Part shown: positions 19,788 to 29,018 of the stretch, in pieces
How the letters are laid out: every line of letters starts with the position of its first letter
How positions within the stretch are numbered: the first letter of the stretch is position 1
Source: Alphaproteobacteria bacterium
Lineage (GTDB): Bacteria; Pseudomonadota; Alphaproteobacteria; UBA9219
DNA: 64,000 bases
Assembly (NCBI GenBank): GCA_026225415.1
Contig: JAMFSS010000001.1
Coordinates: 62,001-126,000 of the forward strand
Direction: 5' to 3'
Notes under the pieces: model-generated
The model's input: only the letters and a program-made list of their open reading frames with translations
Told to the model about the DNA's origin: nothing
The model's database searches: none
Program-made: the position numbers and the translations under genes

Positions 19788-20720
19788 ATGTCTCATTTCG
19801 CACAAACTCAACTGGCCACAAAAACACGCAAAACTGCCAGTGATATAAAAATCGGTTTTGCCGACACTTTTCCCCCAACCCAATATGATCTGGTTCTGGG
19901 AAAAGAAGGCGAGCCCGCTCATCCTGCTTTATTAAGTTACCTTGAAAAAGCAAAAACTGAATTTACCGATTGTACCGAAATTCACCTGACCGTAACCGGC
20001 GTCAATTCGCGTAATGGCACATTTGCCGACACGCCCGAACAAGTCAGAAGCCTCAGCGCCAATATCCGCGTTAAACAACAAGATGGCAGATGGGACGGCC
20101 GCGCCGTTTTCATCGGCGGCAATGAGCCAACACCTTTAATTCTTCTGGAAATCATCCCTCAATCGCCCGAACCCAATACACAACAAGCGCAATCGCATTT
20201 TTTAATGTTCCGCCGCCGCGTGCTTGGCTATCCCGAACAAAGCGCTTTTTATCCTGTTGAGGGACGCATTACGAAGGCAGAAGATGGCCGTTATCAAGTC
20301 AAAATTCCTTACAAAAATATTCAGGAAGTCTTGACGAATTTTGATCTGTGGAAGACATCTGAACGCATTGGCCTGCCCGTACATCCAACTTGCCCCACGA
20401 CTTATGATGAAATGCGCGAATATTCGGCAGCACGCATCACGATGACACCGGAAGTTTTTACAGGATTTAAGGGAGCCATTGAATCTTTGAAATATACGGA
20501 TGTGCGCACATCGCACATCGTCCCGGCTTCGGATATTATCGGTGAAATCAGACAAGGAAAATTGACCTCGGAAACACTGTCAGGGCTTCAGTCGCTCGCA
20601 AATCAACATCTTATGGATTGCTGGCGGTCAGCGGCGACAGAGGTCTACGCCGTAACACCTAAGCTACCTCCGATCTGGGTTAAAGAGCTGGCAGCGTTAA
20701 ATAATTGCGGCCCGACCTAA
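19788..20720 (+). CDS. Hypothetical protein
   Basis: A 310-residue soluble protein with no signal peptide or membrane helix and no family I recognise. The N-terminal third is Thr/Lys-rich. The middle contains MFRRRVLGYPEQ and a Tyr/Pro-rich stretch. It is moderately AT-rich with an AT-rich upstream region. Its stop overlaps the convergent rarA stop by four bases. The long, uninterrupted frame supports coding; function unknown. Confidence 0.7.
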   Translation: MSHFAQTQLATKTRKTASDIKIGFADTFPPTQYDLVLGKEGEPAHPALLSYLEKAKTEFTDCTEIHLTVTGVNSRNGTFADTPEQVRSLSANIRVKQQDGRWDGRAVFIGGNEPTPLILLEIIPQSPEPNTQQAQSHFLMFRRRVLGYPEQSAFYPVEGRITKAEDGRYQVKIPYKNIQEVLTNFDLWKTSERIGLPVHPTCPTTYDEMREYSAARITMTPEVFTGFKGAIESLKYTDVRTSHIVPASDIIGEIRQGKLTSETLSGLQSLANQHLMDCWRSAATEVYAVTPKLPPIWVKELAALNNCGPT

Positions 20721-22015
20721 TCCTTTTTTCGCCGCAACTCCGCCCAGTAATCCAATCGTTTCTTGACCTCGCGTTCAAACCCGCGCTCGACAGGCGTGTA
20801 AAATTCCTGCCGCTTCATCTCGTCGGGGAAATAATTCTGGCCGGAAAAACCGTCGGCGCTGTCATGGTCATATTCGTAGCCCGAACCATACCCAATATCC
20901 TTCATCAATTTAGTCGGCGCGTTCAAAATATGTTTGGGCGGCATCAGGGAACCATATTGCTGTGCCGCGCGTTTCGCCGCGCCAAACGCGACATAGGCCG
21001 CATTGGATTTCGGCGCGGTCGCCAGATAAATCACCAATTCCGCCAGCGCCAATTCGCCTTCGGGGCTGCCCATGCGCTCATACGCTTCCCATGCCGCCAG
21101 CGCCTTTGGCAAAGCCTGTGGATCGGCGAGCCCTATATCTTCGGATGCAAAACGCGTCAGCCGACGCGCGATATAACGCGGTTCTTCGCCGCCACCCAAC
21201 ATCCGCGCAAACCAATAGAGTGCCGCATCGCAATCGGAACCGCGTAAGGATTTATGCAACGCGCTGATCAGATTATAATGGCTCTCCTGCGCCTTGTCAT
21301 AAAGCGGTCTGCGTTTTTGCACAAATTCCGCCAGTTGCGCCGCATCCAACATACGGTCTTTGGCGATGCCGAAAATCTCTTCTGTCATCACAAGCAAATA
21401 ACGCCCGTCGCCATCGGCCATCGCCTTCAACGCATCGCGCGCATCGGCGCTTAACGGCAAAGCGCGTTCATATAATTTTTCGGCCTTCTGCAACAATAAA
21501 TCCAATGCCGCATCATCCAACCGTTTCAAAACCAGAACCTGACAGCGCGACAACAAAGCGCCGTTCAGCTCAAACGATGGATTTTCAGTCGTCGCACCAA
21601 CCAAAGTCACGGTGCCATCTTCGACATAGGGCAGCAAAACATCTTGTTGGGCGCGATTGAAACGATGGATTTCATCAACGAACAACAAGGTGCTTTGCCC
21701 CGTCGCACGACGCCCCGATGCCGCTTCGAAAATTTTGCGCATTTCGGCAACGCCGGATGCCACGGCAGACACAGGCTCAAAATACATGCCGACGGCATCG
21801 GCCAGCAATCGCGCAATGGTGGTTTTGCCGCAACCGGGTGTGCCCCACAAAATCAACGAAGCCAATCTTTTGGCGGCAACCATCCGGCCAATCGGCGCAT
21901 CGGGATTCAGTAAATGATCTTGCCCCGCAACATCCGCCAACACGCGCGGACGCAACCGGTCGGCCAAGGGGCGTGCGGTCTGGTCTTCGAACAGAGAAGG
22001 GGAGGGGCGTGACAT
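20717..22015 (-). CDS. rarA: Replication-associated recombination protein A, AAA+ ATPase
   Basis: A RarA/MgsA clamp-loader-like ATPase that acts at stalled replication forks. Walker A GTPGCGKTT at residues 58-66, Walker B LLFVDEIHRFN and sensor 1 VGATTENPSFELN are complete, followed by the C-terminal tetramerisation domain with the conserved YEYDHDS segment. Length 432 is normal for the family. Single gene, probably with its own promoter in the 54 bases before it or further upstream. Confidence 0.94.
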   Translation of the reverse strand: MSRPSPSLFEDQTARPLADRLRPRVLADVAGQDHLLNPDAPIGRMVAAKRLASLILWGTPGCGKTTIARLLADAVGMYFEPVSAVASGVAEMRKIFEAASGRRATGQSTLLFVDEIHRFNRAQQDVLLPYVEDGTVTLVGATTENPSFELNGALLSRCQVLVLKRLDDAALDLLLQKAEKLYERALPLSADARDALKAMADGDGRYLLVMTEEIFGIAKDRMLDAAQLAEFVQKRRPLYDKAQESHYNLISALHKSLRGSDCDAALYWFARMLGGGEEPRYIARRLTRFASEDIGLADPQALPKALAAWEAYERMGSPEGELALAELVIYLATAPKSNAAYVAFGAAKRAAQQYGSLMPPKHILNAPTKLMKDIGYGSGYEYDHDSADGFSGQNYFPDEMKRQEFYTPVERGFEREVKKRLDYWAELRRKKD

Positions 22016-22069
22016 GGGGATATTATACGCCCCCTGTCAACCCCCGTCACTAACGAAGCCTTTATAACA

Positions 22070-22465
22070 TTAGGCGGTAAGAATGGGTTGTTTAAACGCG
22101 TTGGTCGTTGGCTGTGCGCCCCTGACCTGAACCGTTTTGCCTTGCGCGACAGGTGTCGCCGGTTTTTTAAGGGTGGCGTCAAACGCGGCATCAAATTTGG
22201 CATCAGGGTTTGTCTTCAACGCCTGACGCACGATCTGCCCAGAATCGCCATTATTCGCTTGGCCTTTATGCGCATCTTCCCATTTCTTTTCCGCCAGATT
22301 GGTGGCGGCCAGTTCGGCGCTACCGGCGACAACGGCGCCGGGCTTTACAGCGCTATGGGCGGCTTTGATTTTGTGATGTTGATGGCGGCCATGATGCACT
22401 TTGGTTTTGGTGGCGTGCTTGGCGGCGGCTTTGGTGTCTGGGTTTGGCGTTGAAGGGGCGACCAT
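22070..22465 (-). CDS. Lys/His/Ala-rich hypothetical protein
   Basis: A 131-residue hydrophilic protein with low-complexity N-terminus rich in Ala, Lys and His (KVHHGRHQHHK) and no signal peptide. No recognised domain. It may be disordered. The start at 22465 fits an AAGGAAAAA sequence just upstream on the minus strand. Function unknown. Confidence 0.55.
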   Translation of the reverse strand: MVAPSTPNPDTKAAAKHATKTKVHHGRHQHHKIKAAHSAVKPGAVVAGSAELAATNLAEKKWEDAHKGQANNGDSGQIVRQALKTNPDAKFDAAFDATLKKPATPVAQGKTVQVRGAQPTTNAFKQPILTA

Positions 22466-22575
22466 ATTTTTTCCTTATAAATAAGTTGGGTAAATTGTTT
22501 CTTTTCAGAACCCACCCAGAATAAAGCCTTATGTTTAAAACAGCGTTAATTCAATAACCCCTTTGTTTATAAGGA

Positions 22576-22917
22576 TTAAAGGCTCACCACTTTGCCCGGA
22601 AACCACACACGGCCTTGTTTATCTTCAATTTCAATCAACCACGCATCGGGGTCGATCTCGCCTTGGCGTGTCATATATTCATCCGCGTCGCGTTCCGGCA
22701 TAGGGTCTTGGCGCGTCGCGGGTGTCCATACGCGGGCATCGTCAAACCGCGCTTCGACCAACATGCGCGCAGTGCCGTTAAGCAAATTTATTTTCAATAT
22801 CATCGTGCCGCTGGACGCATCGCCGCGCCGCAACACCATCATCGGCACATTGGCTTGCGCGGCCTGCCGCACATGGGCGCTGACATAGAGGTCAGTAGAC
22901 AACCGCCCGTCACTCAT
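22576..22917 (-). CDS. DUF1491 family protein
   Basis: A 113-residue protein of the alphaproteobacterial DUF1491 family, with segments LYVSAHVRQA, MVLRRGDASSGTMIL and RDADEYMTRQGEIDPDAW. Function unknown. It overlaps the surE stop by four bases and is the last gene of a GT2-surE-DUF1491 operon. Confidence 0.85.
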   Translation of the reverse strand: MSDGRLSTDLYVSAHVRQAAQANVPMMVLRRGDASSGTMILKINLLNGTARMLVEARFDDARVWTPATRQDPMPERDADEYMTRQGEIDPDAWLIEIEDKQGRVWFPGKVVSL

Positions 22918-23696
22918 TCGTCATTCGCCGTTTTGCGCCCCAAGGGTGCTGCAATCACGCTCACACTACGATCAAGCGTAAGCGCCGAAATGGAAATCTG
23001 CCCCCGCGCCAAGGCCGCCACATCGCTGTTAGGGTCGGCGTGGCTTTCGTCGCTGTTGGGGTATAGCCAGAAATAATCCTTCTCGCGCAAATCTTCGCGT
23101 TGCTGAATCGTGAAGGATGTCATGGTGTGATGCGCGGGATGTGTCCAGCAAATGCCCTTGATCTCATCGGCAGGCAAATCGGGCAGGTTGATGGACAGGC
23201 AATGATTTTTATCCCAGCCTTCGCGCAATAGGCTGGCCAAAATCTCCGGCAAAACCTCGCGCGCCATATCCCACCGCGCCACCTTGCGCGACGCGCAATC
23301 CAGACTGATGCCCATTGACGGCACCCCTAGCATAACGCCGGTAAAGGCCGCGCCCAAGGTGCCCGACACATTAATATCATCACCGGTATTGCTGCCCACA
23401 TTCACGCCCGACAAAATCAAATCGGGCGGGGTGTCGCGCATCACATGCGACAACCCCATAATCACGCAATCTGACGGCGTGCCCGATATGTCCCATTGTC
23501 TGTCGCCGCGTTGTGTGACGCGGAGTGGATTGTTGATGGTAAAGCTTTGCCCGGTTCCGCTTTGGTCCAGATGGGGCGCTATCACCCACACTTCTTCCGA
23601 GATTTTTTGCGCCGCGTCAATCAGGGCGGCAATGCCGGGGGCATCAAACCCATCATCATTGGTGATAAGGATGCGCTTATGCTTCGCGGCGCTCAT
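22914..23696 (-). CDS. surE: 5'/3'-nucleotidase SurE
   Basis: Divalent-metal-dependent nucleoside monophosphatase, linked to stationary-phase survival. The N-terminal ILITNDDGFDAPG carries the two metal-binding aspartates (14 and 15), and ILSGVNVGSNTGDDINVSGT supplies further ligands. Length 260 is normal. It is coupled by ATGA overlaps to the glycosyltransferase upstream and DUF1491 downstream. surE is more often next to pcm in other bacteria. Confidence 0.95.
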   Translation of the reverse strand: MSAAKHKRILITNDDGFDAPGIAALIDAAQKISEEVWVIAPHLDQSGTGQSFTINNPLRVTQRGDRQWDISGTPSDCVIMGLSHVMRDTPPDLILSGVNVGSNTGDDINVSGTLGAAFTGVMLGVPSMGISLDCASRKVARWDMAREVLPEILASLLREGWDKNHCLSINLPDLPADEIKGICWTHPAHHTMTSFTIQQREDLREKDYFWLYPNSDESHADPNSDVAALARGQISISALTLDRSVSVIAAPLGRKTANDE

Positions 23697-24622
23697 TCAA
23701 AACCAACGCGGTCGGCAACAAAATACAAAGGCCGCGCTTTTACTTCGGTAAAAATCCGCGCCATATATTCGCCAATCACGCCGAGGCTAAGCAATTGCAA
23801 GCCGCCAAGGAATAAAATGCCGACCATGATCGACGCGTAACCCGGCACATCAATGCCGAACACAATCGTATCGAAAATCAGATAGATGGCATAGGCCATG
23901 GCGACGAATGACACCGCCGCACCCCACCATGTCCAGATGCGCAATGGCAATGTGCTGAATGCCGATAAACCATCGAACGCAAAACGCACCAGACGGAAAA
24001 AATTCCAATGGGTCGTGCCGCTTTCGCGCGCTTCGACCGTGAAAGGCACTGTGCCCTGACGGAATCCAACCCAGGCGGTCAAACCCTTCATGAAACGGTT
24101 GCGTTCCGGCATCGCGTTAATCGCGTCAATCGCCTTGCGGTCGAACAGACAGAAATCGCCCGCGCCTTCCGGCATTTTAATATCGGCAATCGTGCGGAAC
24201 ACGGCATAGAAACTGCGCGAAAAAAGCTGACGTAATTTGCCGTCGGTGTCGCGCGACAACCGTGTGGCGTAAACCAGCTCGAACCCTTCGCGCCATTTGG
24301 CGATAAGGTCGGGGATAATTTCAGGCGGGTGTTGCAAATCGCTGTCCATCGTCACGGCGATTTTGCCTTTGGCCATTTGCAGGCCACAGGTCAACGCCGC
24401 CTCCTTGCCGAAATTGCGGGCGAAACGCACGATCTTTAAACGCTGATCGAATTCGCGTTCATGCGTCAGATTTTCAAATGTGCTGTCTGTGCTGCCATCA
24501 TCGATACAGATGATCTCATAGCTGAGCCCGGTCGCGCCCAACACAGGATAAAGCCTGTGAAAAAGATTCCGCAGGCCAACAGATTCATTATGGAAGGGAA
24601 GGATGATAGAGAGTTCGGTCAT
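23693..24622 (-). CDS. Family 2 glycosyltransferase, GtrB/DPMS-like
   Basis: A 309-residue GT2 enzyme with the catalytic domain first: SIILPFHNES, EIICIDDGSTDST and TMDSDLQHPPE (the DxD motif). It ends with two membrane helices (about residues 230-255 and 265-290). This layout is typical of enzymes that transfer a sugar to a polyprenyl phosphate at the inner membrane (GtrB, ArnC). The donor and acceptor cannot be told from the sequence. First gene of an operon with surE and DUF1491. Confidence 0.88.
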   Translation of the reverse strand: MTELSIILPFHNESVGLRNLFHRLYPVLGATGLSYEIICIDDGSTDSTFENLTHEREFDQRLKIVRFARNFGKEAALTCGLQMAKGKIAVTMDSDLQHPPEIIPDLIAKWREGFELVYATRLSRDTDGKLRQLFSRSFYAVFRTIADIKMPEGAGDFCLFDRKAIDAINAMPERNRFMKGLTAWVGFRQGTVPFTVEARESGTTHWNFFRLVRFAFDGLSAFSTLPLRIWTWWGAAVSFVAMAYAIYLIFDTIVFGIDVPGYASIMVGILFLGGLQLLSLGVIGEYMARIFTEVKARPLYFVADRVGFE

Positions 24623-24632
24623 TGAGAAGGGA

Positions 24633-24720
24633 AGGGGTTGGAGAAAAGAAGAGGGGCTAGAGAGAAGGATGTAAGCAGAGTCTCATCTCCATTAATACCC
24701 TCTATCTTTCTCCAACCCCT
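24633..24720. repeat. Purine/pyrimidine inverted repeat, family B copy 1
   Basis: A perfect 14-bp inverted repeat, AGGGGTTGGAGAAA (24633-24646) and TTTCTCCAACCCCT (24707-24720), within longer purine-rich and pyrimidine-rich flanks. It separates rpsU from the glycosyltransferase gene. Confidence 0.75.
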
Positions 24721-24730
24721 AACCTCTCTC

Positions 24731-24934
24731 TTAAAAACCTTCGCGTTCCTTGCGCTTGCGCTCAACTTTGCGTTGGCGGCGGACAGATTCGGCTTTCTCA
24801 CGCGCCTTGCGTTCGCTGGGCTTTTCGTAATTCTTGCGCAGCTTCATTTCACGGAAAACGCCTTCGCGTTGTAATTTCTTCTTCAAGGCGCGCAGCGCCT
24901 GATCAACATTATTATCACGAACGAGAACTTGCAC
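24731..24934 (-). CDS. rpsU: 30S ribosomal protein S21
   Basis: A 67-residue, very basic ribosomal protein. The N-terminal [20 protein letters not shown] is the family signature and the tail is Arg/Lys/Glu-rich. It starts with GTG at 24934, with an AGGAGG ribosome site nine bases upstream. It is divergent from the COQ9-family gene, an arrangement conserved in alphaproteobacteria. Confidence 0.96.
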   Translation of the reverse strand: MQVLVRDNNVDQALRALKKKLQREGVFREMKLRKNYEKPSERKAREKAESVRRQRKVERKRKEREGF

Positions 24935-25123
24935 GAAGCATCCCTCCTCAGGGAGTAAAAGGTGAAAACAATCCTCCGGGCCGCGACTCGTCCGCTGCCC
25001 AAGAGTGCTGTCGATAACATAATCAATAGCTTAGGGCAATGAATTAGAAAGCAGTCCAAACAATCGGGCGGGGTCTATATTTTTCAATGGGTTATGGCGC
25101 GGGACTCATGTTAAAAATCGCAC

Positions 25124-25750
25124 ATGACAAACAAATCCACAAAAGCCCTCGAATCCATCCTCGCGCAAATCCCATCCCACGGCTGGACGGCACAGGCGAT
25201 AGAGCAGGGCGCAAAGACCGCCAAAATTTCTGTCTCTGATATCCGCCGCTTTTTTCCAAACGGTATTTCGGATGTCGTGGCGGCGTTTCACCAATCGATT
25301 GATGACGCTATGTTGGACGCGATTAAGAAAAACCGGCGCTTTGCCGCCATGCGGGTGCGCGACAAAATCACCTTTGCTATACATGCGCGATTAGAAGCGA
25401 TCGCGCCGCACCGTGAAGCGATGCAACGGCTTCTGGCGTGGGGCATTATGCCGCGCCATATCGGCGCATCGGCAAAATATATCTGGGATGCGGCGGATAG
25501 TATTTGGGATGCGGCGGGCGATACATCGACCGATTACAACCGCTATACCAAACGCCTTCTTCTGATCGCGGTGATGAAATCAACTTTGTCGTTTTGGCTG
25601 AATGACACTTCGCGCGGTCATGCCGAAACCTGGGCGTTCCTCGACCGCCGCATTGCCGATGTGATGAAAATTGGCAAAGGCATCAGCGTCGCCAAAACCG
25701 TCGGCATAACGGATATCGTTTCGTTTGTGCGCGGGCGTTTGGCGGCTTAA
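25124..25750 (+). CDS. COQ9 family / RpsU-divergently transcribed protein
   Basis: A 208-residue member of the COQ9 family, which has a TetR-like all-helical fold with a lipid-binding C-terminus and acts in ubiquinone synthesis in mitochondria. Family segments are VSDIRRFFPNG near residue 37 and the C-terminal SFWLNDTSRGHAETWAFLDRRI. Bacterial members are named for being divergent from rpsU, exactly as here. A role in ubiquinone synthesis is inferred from the family. Its stop overlaps the convergent flp pilin stop. Confidence 0.88.
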   Translation: MTNKSTKALESILAQIPSHGWTAQAIEQGAKTAKISVSDIRRFFPNGISDVVAAFHQSIDDAMLDAIKKNRRFAAMRVRDKITFAIHARLEAIAPHREAMQRLLAWGIMPRHIGASAKYIWDAADSIWDAAGDTSTDYNRYTKRLLLIAVMKSTLSFWLNDTSRGHAETWAFLDRRIADVMKIGKGISVAKTVGITDIVSFVRGRLAA

Positions 25751-25911
25751 AATAAATTGGCGATGCCGGTATACAGGGTGGTGGAAACGCCGTTACCCAA
25801 CGCCACAATGGCACCAATAATCACAACAACGATCAGGGCCGCGATCAGCCCATATTCAATCGCTGTGGTGCCGCCTTCTTGGCGTAAAAATTTTTGCATG
25901 GCTATCGACAT
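25747..25911 (-). CDS. Flp family type IVb pilin
   Basis: A 54-residue protein on the minus strand (MSIAMQKFL start) that has all the Flp pilin features: a short basic leader, a Gly-Gly processing site followed by TTAIEYGLIAALIVV with Glu at +5 and Tyr at +6 of the mature protein, and one hydrophobic helix. Its stop overlaps the COQ9 stop by two bases. A perfect TATAAT (25945-25950) and an AAGGTGG ribosome site precede it. No tad/cpa genes are in the window, so assembly would depend on genes elsewhere. Confidence 0.88.
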   Translation of the reverse strand: MSIAMQKFLRQEGGTTAIEYGLIAALIVVVIIGAIVALGNGVSTTLYTGIANLF

Positions 25912-25944
25912 GCTTGCTGTTCCCACCTTGGTTGCCAGAACCCC

Positions 25945-25950
25945 ATTATA
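25945..25950 (-). promoter_or_regulatory. -10 box of the Flp pilin gene
   Basis: A perfect TATAAT on the minus strand, 34 bases before the pilin ATG. The -35 region is poor by consensus, so an activator or alternative sigma factor may help. Confidence 0.55.
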
Positions 25951-26084
25951 TACCAGTATGGATAAGGAAGCATTTAGAAATCAGGGTTAAATTTCGTTAG
26001 GGATAATCTGGGCAAAGAAAAACCCGGCATCCTGATTGTTTTTCACAGAAGAAGGGCGGGGTTATTGGGTATTCAATTTATAAC

Positions 26085-26723
26085 TTAGACAGGGGCCGGT
26101 GCCGCAGGTGCAGCGCCTGGCTTGGCTGCTGCCGCAGCGGGTGCAACGGGAGCAGCTTCTGCCTGTGCAGTTTGAGCCGGATCAATTGTTGATACGACTT
26201 TGTCATTGATTGTGAAAGTCGGCATGACAACAGGATACCCATCATAAGCAAGCAACTTGCCGGTTGAGTGTAGTTCAGTGATTATTTTTTCAATTTTTTC
26301 CATTTGTTCTGGCGTGGCGTTCTCAATCTTCAGATCGGTGCCATGCATTTGCACAGCCAGAATAAGCGAATGTTTAAGGATGTTGTCATCATCAGGTGCG
26401 TGAAGGGTGACGCCATCGGGCATCACGGTCATGGCTTTCACAGGTGGCGTGCTTGTTGTGTGTAGGATAAAGCCCGCATGCACATTGGCGGGATCTATTT
26501 CCTCACAGGTGAATTCTTTGCCGAATAATTCCAAAAATTTTTCTTTGGCTTTCAGATGATGGGGCTTGAATTGCAGCTCTTCTTTTTTGTCTGCACCGCT
26601 GATCTTTACATCTGGCGAGCCGGTGTCATCAGCCGTATCTTTTTCAGCTGTACCATTGGCTTCGGCAATTTGTTTGGCCAATTGCTCTTGCCTTTCGTCA
26701 AAATGTGAACCCGATGCACCCAT
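26085..26723 (-). CDS. Hypothetical protein with Ala/Pro-rich tail
   Basis: A 212-residue protein from ATG 26723 (MGASGSHFDE). A TTG four codons upstream is also in frame. The N-terminal 50 residues are acidic and hydrophilic, the middle 110 look folded, and the last 35 are an Ala/Pro low-complexity tail. No signal peptide. No domain recognised. Confidence 0.6.
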   Translation of the reverse strand: MGASGSHFDERQEQLAKQIAEANGTAEKDTADDTGSPDVKISGADKKEELQFKPHHLKAKEKFLELFGKEFTCEEIDPANVHAGFILHTTSTPPVKAMTVMPDGVTLHAPDDDNILKHSLILAVQMHGTDLKIENATPEQMEKIEKIITELHSTGKLLAYDGYPVVMPTFTINDKVVSTIDPAQTAQAEAAPVAPAAAAAKPGAAPAAPAPV

Positions 26724-26826
26724 AATTTTTCCCAACCTTTTTTGTGGTTTATGTGGTGCTATTTTAGAGGAAAGCCGCCGAAAGTAAAAACACTTTTATG
26801 GTTAATTTGCCTTTATTATCAGGCAA

Positions 26827-28434
26827 TCACGCCACAGCCTTGTTTTGTTCACGCGTTTTAACGAAGCGGATCTCAGGGTTTTCTTCCTGGGCGCGGTTCA
26901 GGTGCCACGCATTACGGGCAAGGAAAACCAAAGCCCCATCATGATCTTCGGCCAACGCGCCGCGATTGGCATCGGTAAATTTTTTCAACGCAACCGCATC
27001 ATCACATTCCACCCAACGCGCGGCCTGAATCCCCGCATCTTCAAATTTCGCGGGCAAGCCATATTCGGCTTCGATCCGCGCGGCCAGAACTTCAAACTGT
27101 AACGCGCCCACAACGCCCACCACCCATTCGCTGCCCAACATGGGTTTGAAAACCTGTGATGCGCCTTCTTCGGCAAAATGCTCCAACGCCTTGCGCAAAT
27201 GCTTCACCTTCATTGGGTCGCCGATATGCACGCGTTGCAAAAGTTCGGGCGCGAAACTCGGCACGCCAAGGAAACGGATATTCTCGCCCTCGGTCAGCGT
27301 ATCGCCAATGCGTAAGGTGCCGTGGTTGGGGATGCCCATAATGTCGCCGGCATAGGCGTCTTCGGCCAATTCGCGGTCACGCGCCAGAAACAACACGGCG
27401 TTATTGACCGCAATCTGTTTGTCGCTGCGCAGATGGGTTAATTTCATGCCACGTTTAAAATGGCCGGAACACAAACGCACAAACGCAATGCGGTCGCGGT
27501 GGTTGGGGTCCATATTCGCCTGAACCTTAAACACAAAGCCGGTGACTTTCTTTTCGTTTGGCTGTACTTCGCGCGTCGCAGCTTTTTGTGGGCGGGGCGA
27601 GGGCGCGTAGTCGGCCAAACCCAGCAACAATTCGCGCACGCCGAAATTATTGACGGCAGAACCGAAATAGACGGGGGTCATGTGTCCGGCGCGATAGGCT
27701 TCGGCATCGAAAGGGGGGCATAACCCGCGCACCATTGCCACATCTTCGCGTAATTTCTGCGCGAATTCATCGCCGATTAATTCGGCAATTTTCGGGTCAT
27801 CCAACCCTTTGCATTGCACACTGTCGGTCAATGTCGCGCCGCCTTTAACACGGTCGATCAATATCAACTGGTCGCGGATAAGATCGTAACAGCCTTTAAA
27901 TTCACGCCCCATACCAATCGGCCAGCTGGCGGGTGTAACATCCAACGCCAAGGCTTCTTCAATCTCGCTCATCAAATCGAACGGGTCGCGGGCTTCGCGG
28001 TCCATCTTGTTGATGAATGTCGCAATCGGCACATCACGCAAACGACACACTTCGAACAATTTACGCGTCTGGCTTTCAATACCCTTGGCGGCGTCGATAA
28101 CCATCACCGCGCTGTCAACGGCGGTCAGGGTGCGGTAGGTGTCTTCGGAAAAATCTTCATGGCCGGGCGTGTCGACCAGATTAAAACTGCAATCGGCATA
28201 ATCGAAAGACATCACTGACGCAGACACGGAAATGCCGCGCTCGCGTTCGACCTTCATCCAATCCGACCGCGCGCGCCGCGCATCGCCGCGCGCCTTTACG
28301 GCACCCGCCATCTGGATAGCGCCGCCGAACAGCAACAGCTTTTCCGTCAGCGTCGTCTTACCCGCATCGGGATGCGCGATAATCGCGAAGGTGCGTCGTC
28401 GGGCGACGATTGTTTCTAAAGATTCAATGCTCAT
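26827..28434 (-). CDS. prfC: Peptide chain release factor 3
   Basis: GTPase that recycles class I release factors from the ribosome. The G1 motif AHPDAGKTTLTEKLL, the G3 region VDTPGHEDFSEDTYRTL and G4 INKMDREARDP are complete. The C-terminal RF3 domains follow. Length 535 is typical and distinguishes it from EF-G. Single minus-strand gene, divergent from dps across about 110 bases. Confidence 0.95.
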   Translation of the reverse strand: MSIESLETIVARRRTFAIIAHPDAGKTTLTEKLLLFGGAIQMAGAVKARGDARRARSDWMKVERERGISVSASVMSFDYADCSFNLVDTPGHEDFSEDTYRTLTAVDSAVMVIDAAKGIESQTRKLFEVCRLRDVPIATFINKMDREARDPFDLMSEIEEALALDVTPASWPIGMGREFKGCYDLIRDQLILIDRVKGGATLTDSVQCKGLDDPKIAELIGDEFAQKLREDVAMVRGLCPPFDAEAYRAGHMTPVYFGSAVNNFGVRELLLGLADYAPSPRPQKAATREVQPNEKKVTGFVFKVQANMDPNHRDRIAFVRLCSGHFKRGMKLTHLRSDKQIAVNNAVLFLARDRELAEDAYAGDIMGIPNHGTLRIGDTLTEGENIRFLGVPSFAPELLQRVHIGDPMKVKHLRKALEHFAEEGASQVFKPMLGSEWVVGVVGALQFEVLAARIEAEYGLPAKFEDAGIQAARWVECDDAVALKKFTDANRGALAEDHDGALVFLARNAWHLNRAQEENPEIRFVKTREQNKAVA

Positions 28435-28508
28435 AGGGGTTACATAGCGGGTGGTGGCGTTTTTGTCAGCATTTATGTTATACGCCCCTTTACGAACGCG
28501 TCATACAG

Positions 28509-28527
28509 GTTTAGAATGTTTCTAAAC
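28509..28527 (+). promoter_or_regulatory. ICE box, predicted Irr operator of dps
   Basis: GTTTAGAATGTTTCTAAAC is a perfect 8-bp inverted repeat with a 3-base centre and matches the alphaproteobacterial iron-control element TTTAGAA-N3-TTCTAAA bound by Irr. It lies 20 bases before the dps ATG. Confidence 0.8.
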
Positions 28528-28547
28528 AAACCCACAGGAGTATTGTC

Positions 28548-29009
28548 ATGGCCAAAGCCCCCGCAAAAAATTCCGCCGCCCAAGTCGCCAAGCAACTTTC
28601 CTGGGTATTGTCCGATACCTATGTCTTGCTGGTCAAAACGCACGCCTATCATTGGAATGTGACCGGCGAACTGTTCCCGCAACTGCATACGCTTTTTGAA
28701 ACACAATATAACGAATTATTCACCGCCGCCGATGACATCGCCGAACGTATCCGCGCGTTGAATGTCGCGGCGCCGGTCAGCATGGACTCGTTCCTCAACC
28801 ACACTTCGATCAAGGAAACGACATCGGTGCCGAACGCCAAAGCGATGATCAAGGATTTGATCAGTGCAAATGAAAATATCCGCACACGAATTGTCGATGC
28901 GTGCGAATTGGCGGGCGAAGTTGGCGACAAGGGCAGCGAAGACACCTTGATTATCCGCCTGAAGGCGCATGACAAAGCTTTGTGGATGTTGCGGGCATTG
29001 GTTGACTAA
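28548..29009 (+). CDS. dps: Dps family ferritin-like DNA-protection protein
   Basis: A 153-residue dodecameric mini-ferritin that oxidises and stores iron. The intersubunit ferroxidase ligands are in KTHAYHWNVTG (His) and the DDIAERIR helix (Asp/Glu). The N-terminus is Lys/Ala-rich, which in some family members binds DNA. A CACAGGAG ribosome site and an Irr operator precede it, so expression should respond to iron through Irr. Confidence 0.93.
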   Translation: MAKAPAKNSAAQVAKQLSWVLSDTYVLLVKTHAYHWNVTGELFPQLHTLFETQYNELFTAADDIAERIRALNVAAPVSMDSFLNHTSIKETTSVPNAKAMIKDLISANENIRTRIVDACELAGEVGDKGSEDTLIIRLKAHDKALWMLRALVD

Positions 29010-29018
29010 GAAAGAACT

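Noticed and set aside
25757-25990. A 77-residue plus-strand frame opposite the Flp pilin
   Set aside because: It is the antisense shadow of the pilin, whose motif, promoter and ribosome site are convincing.
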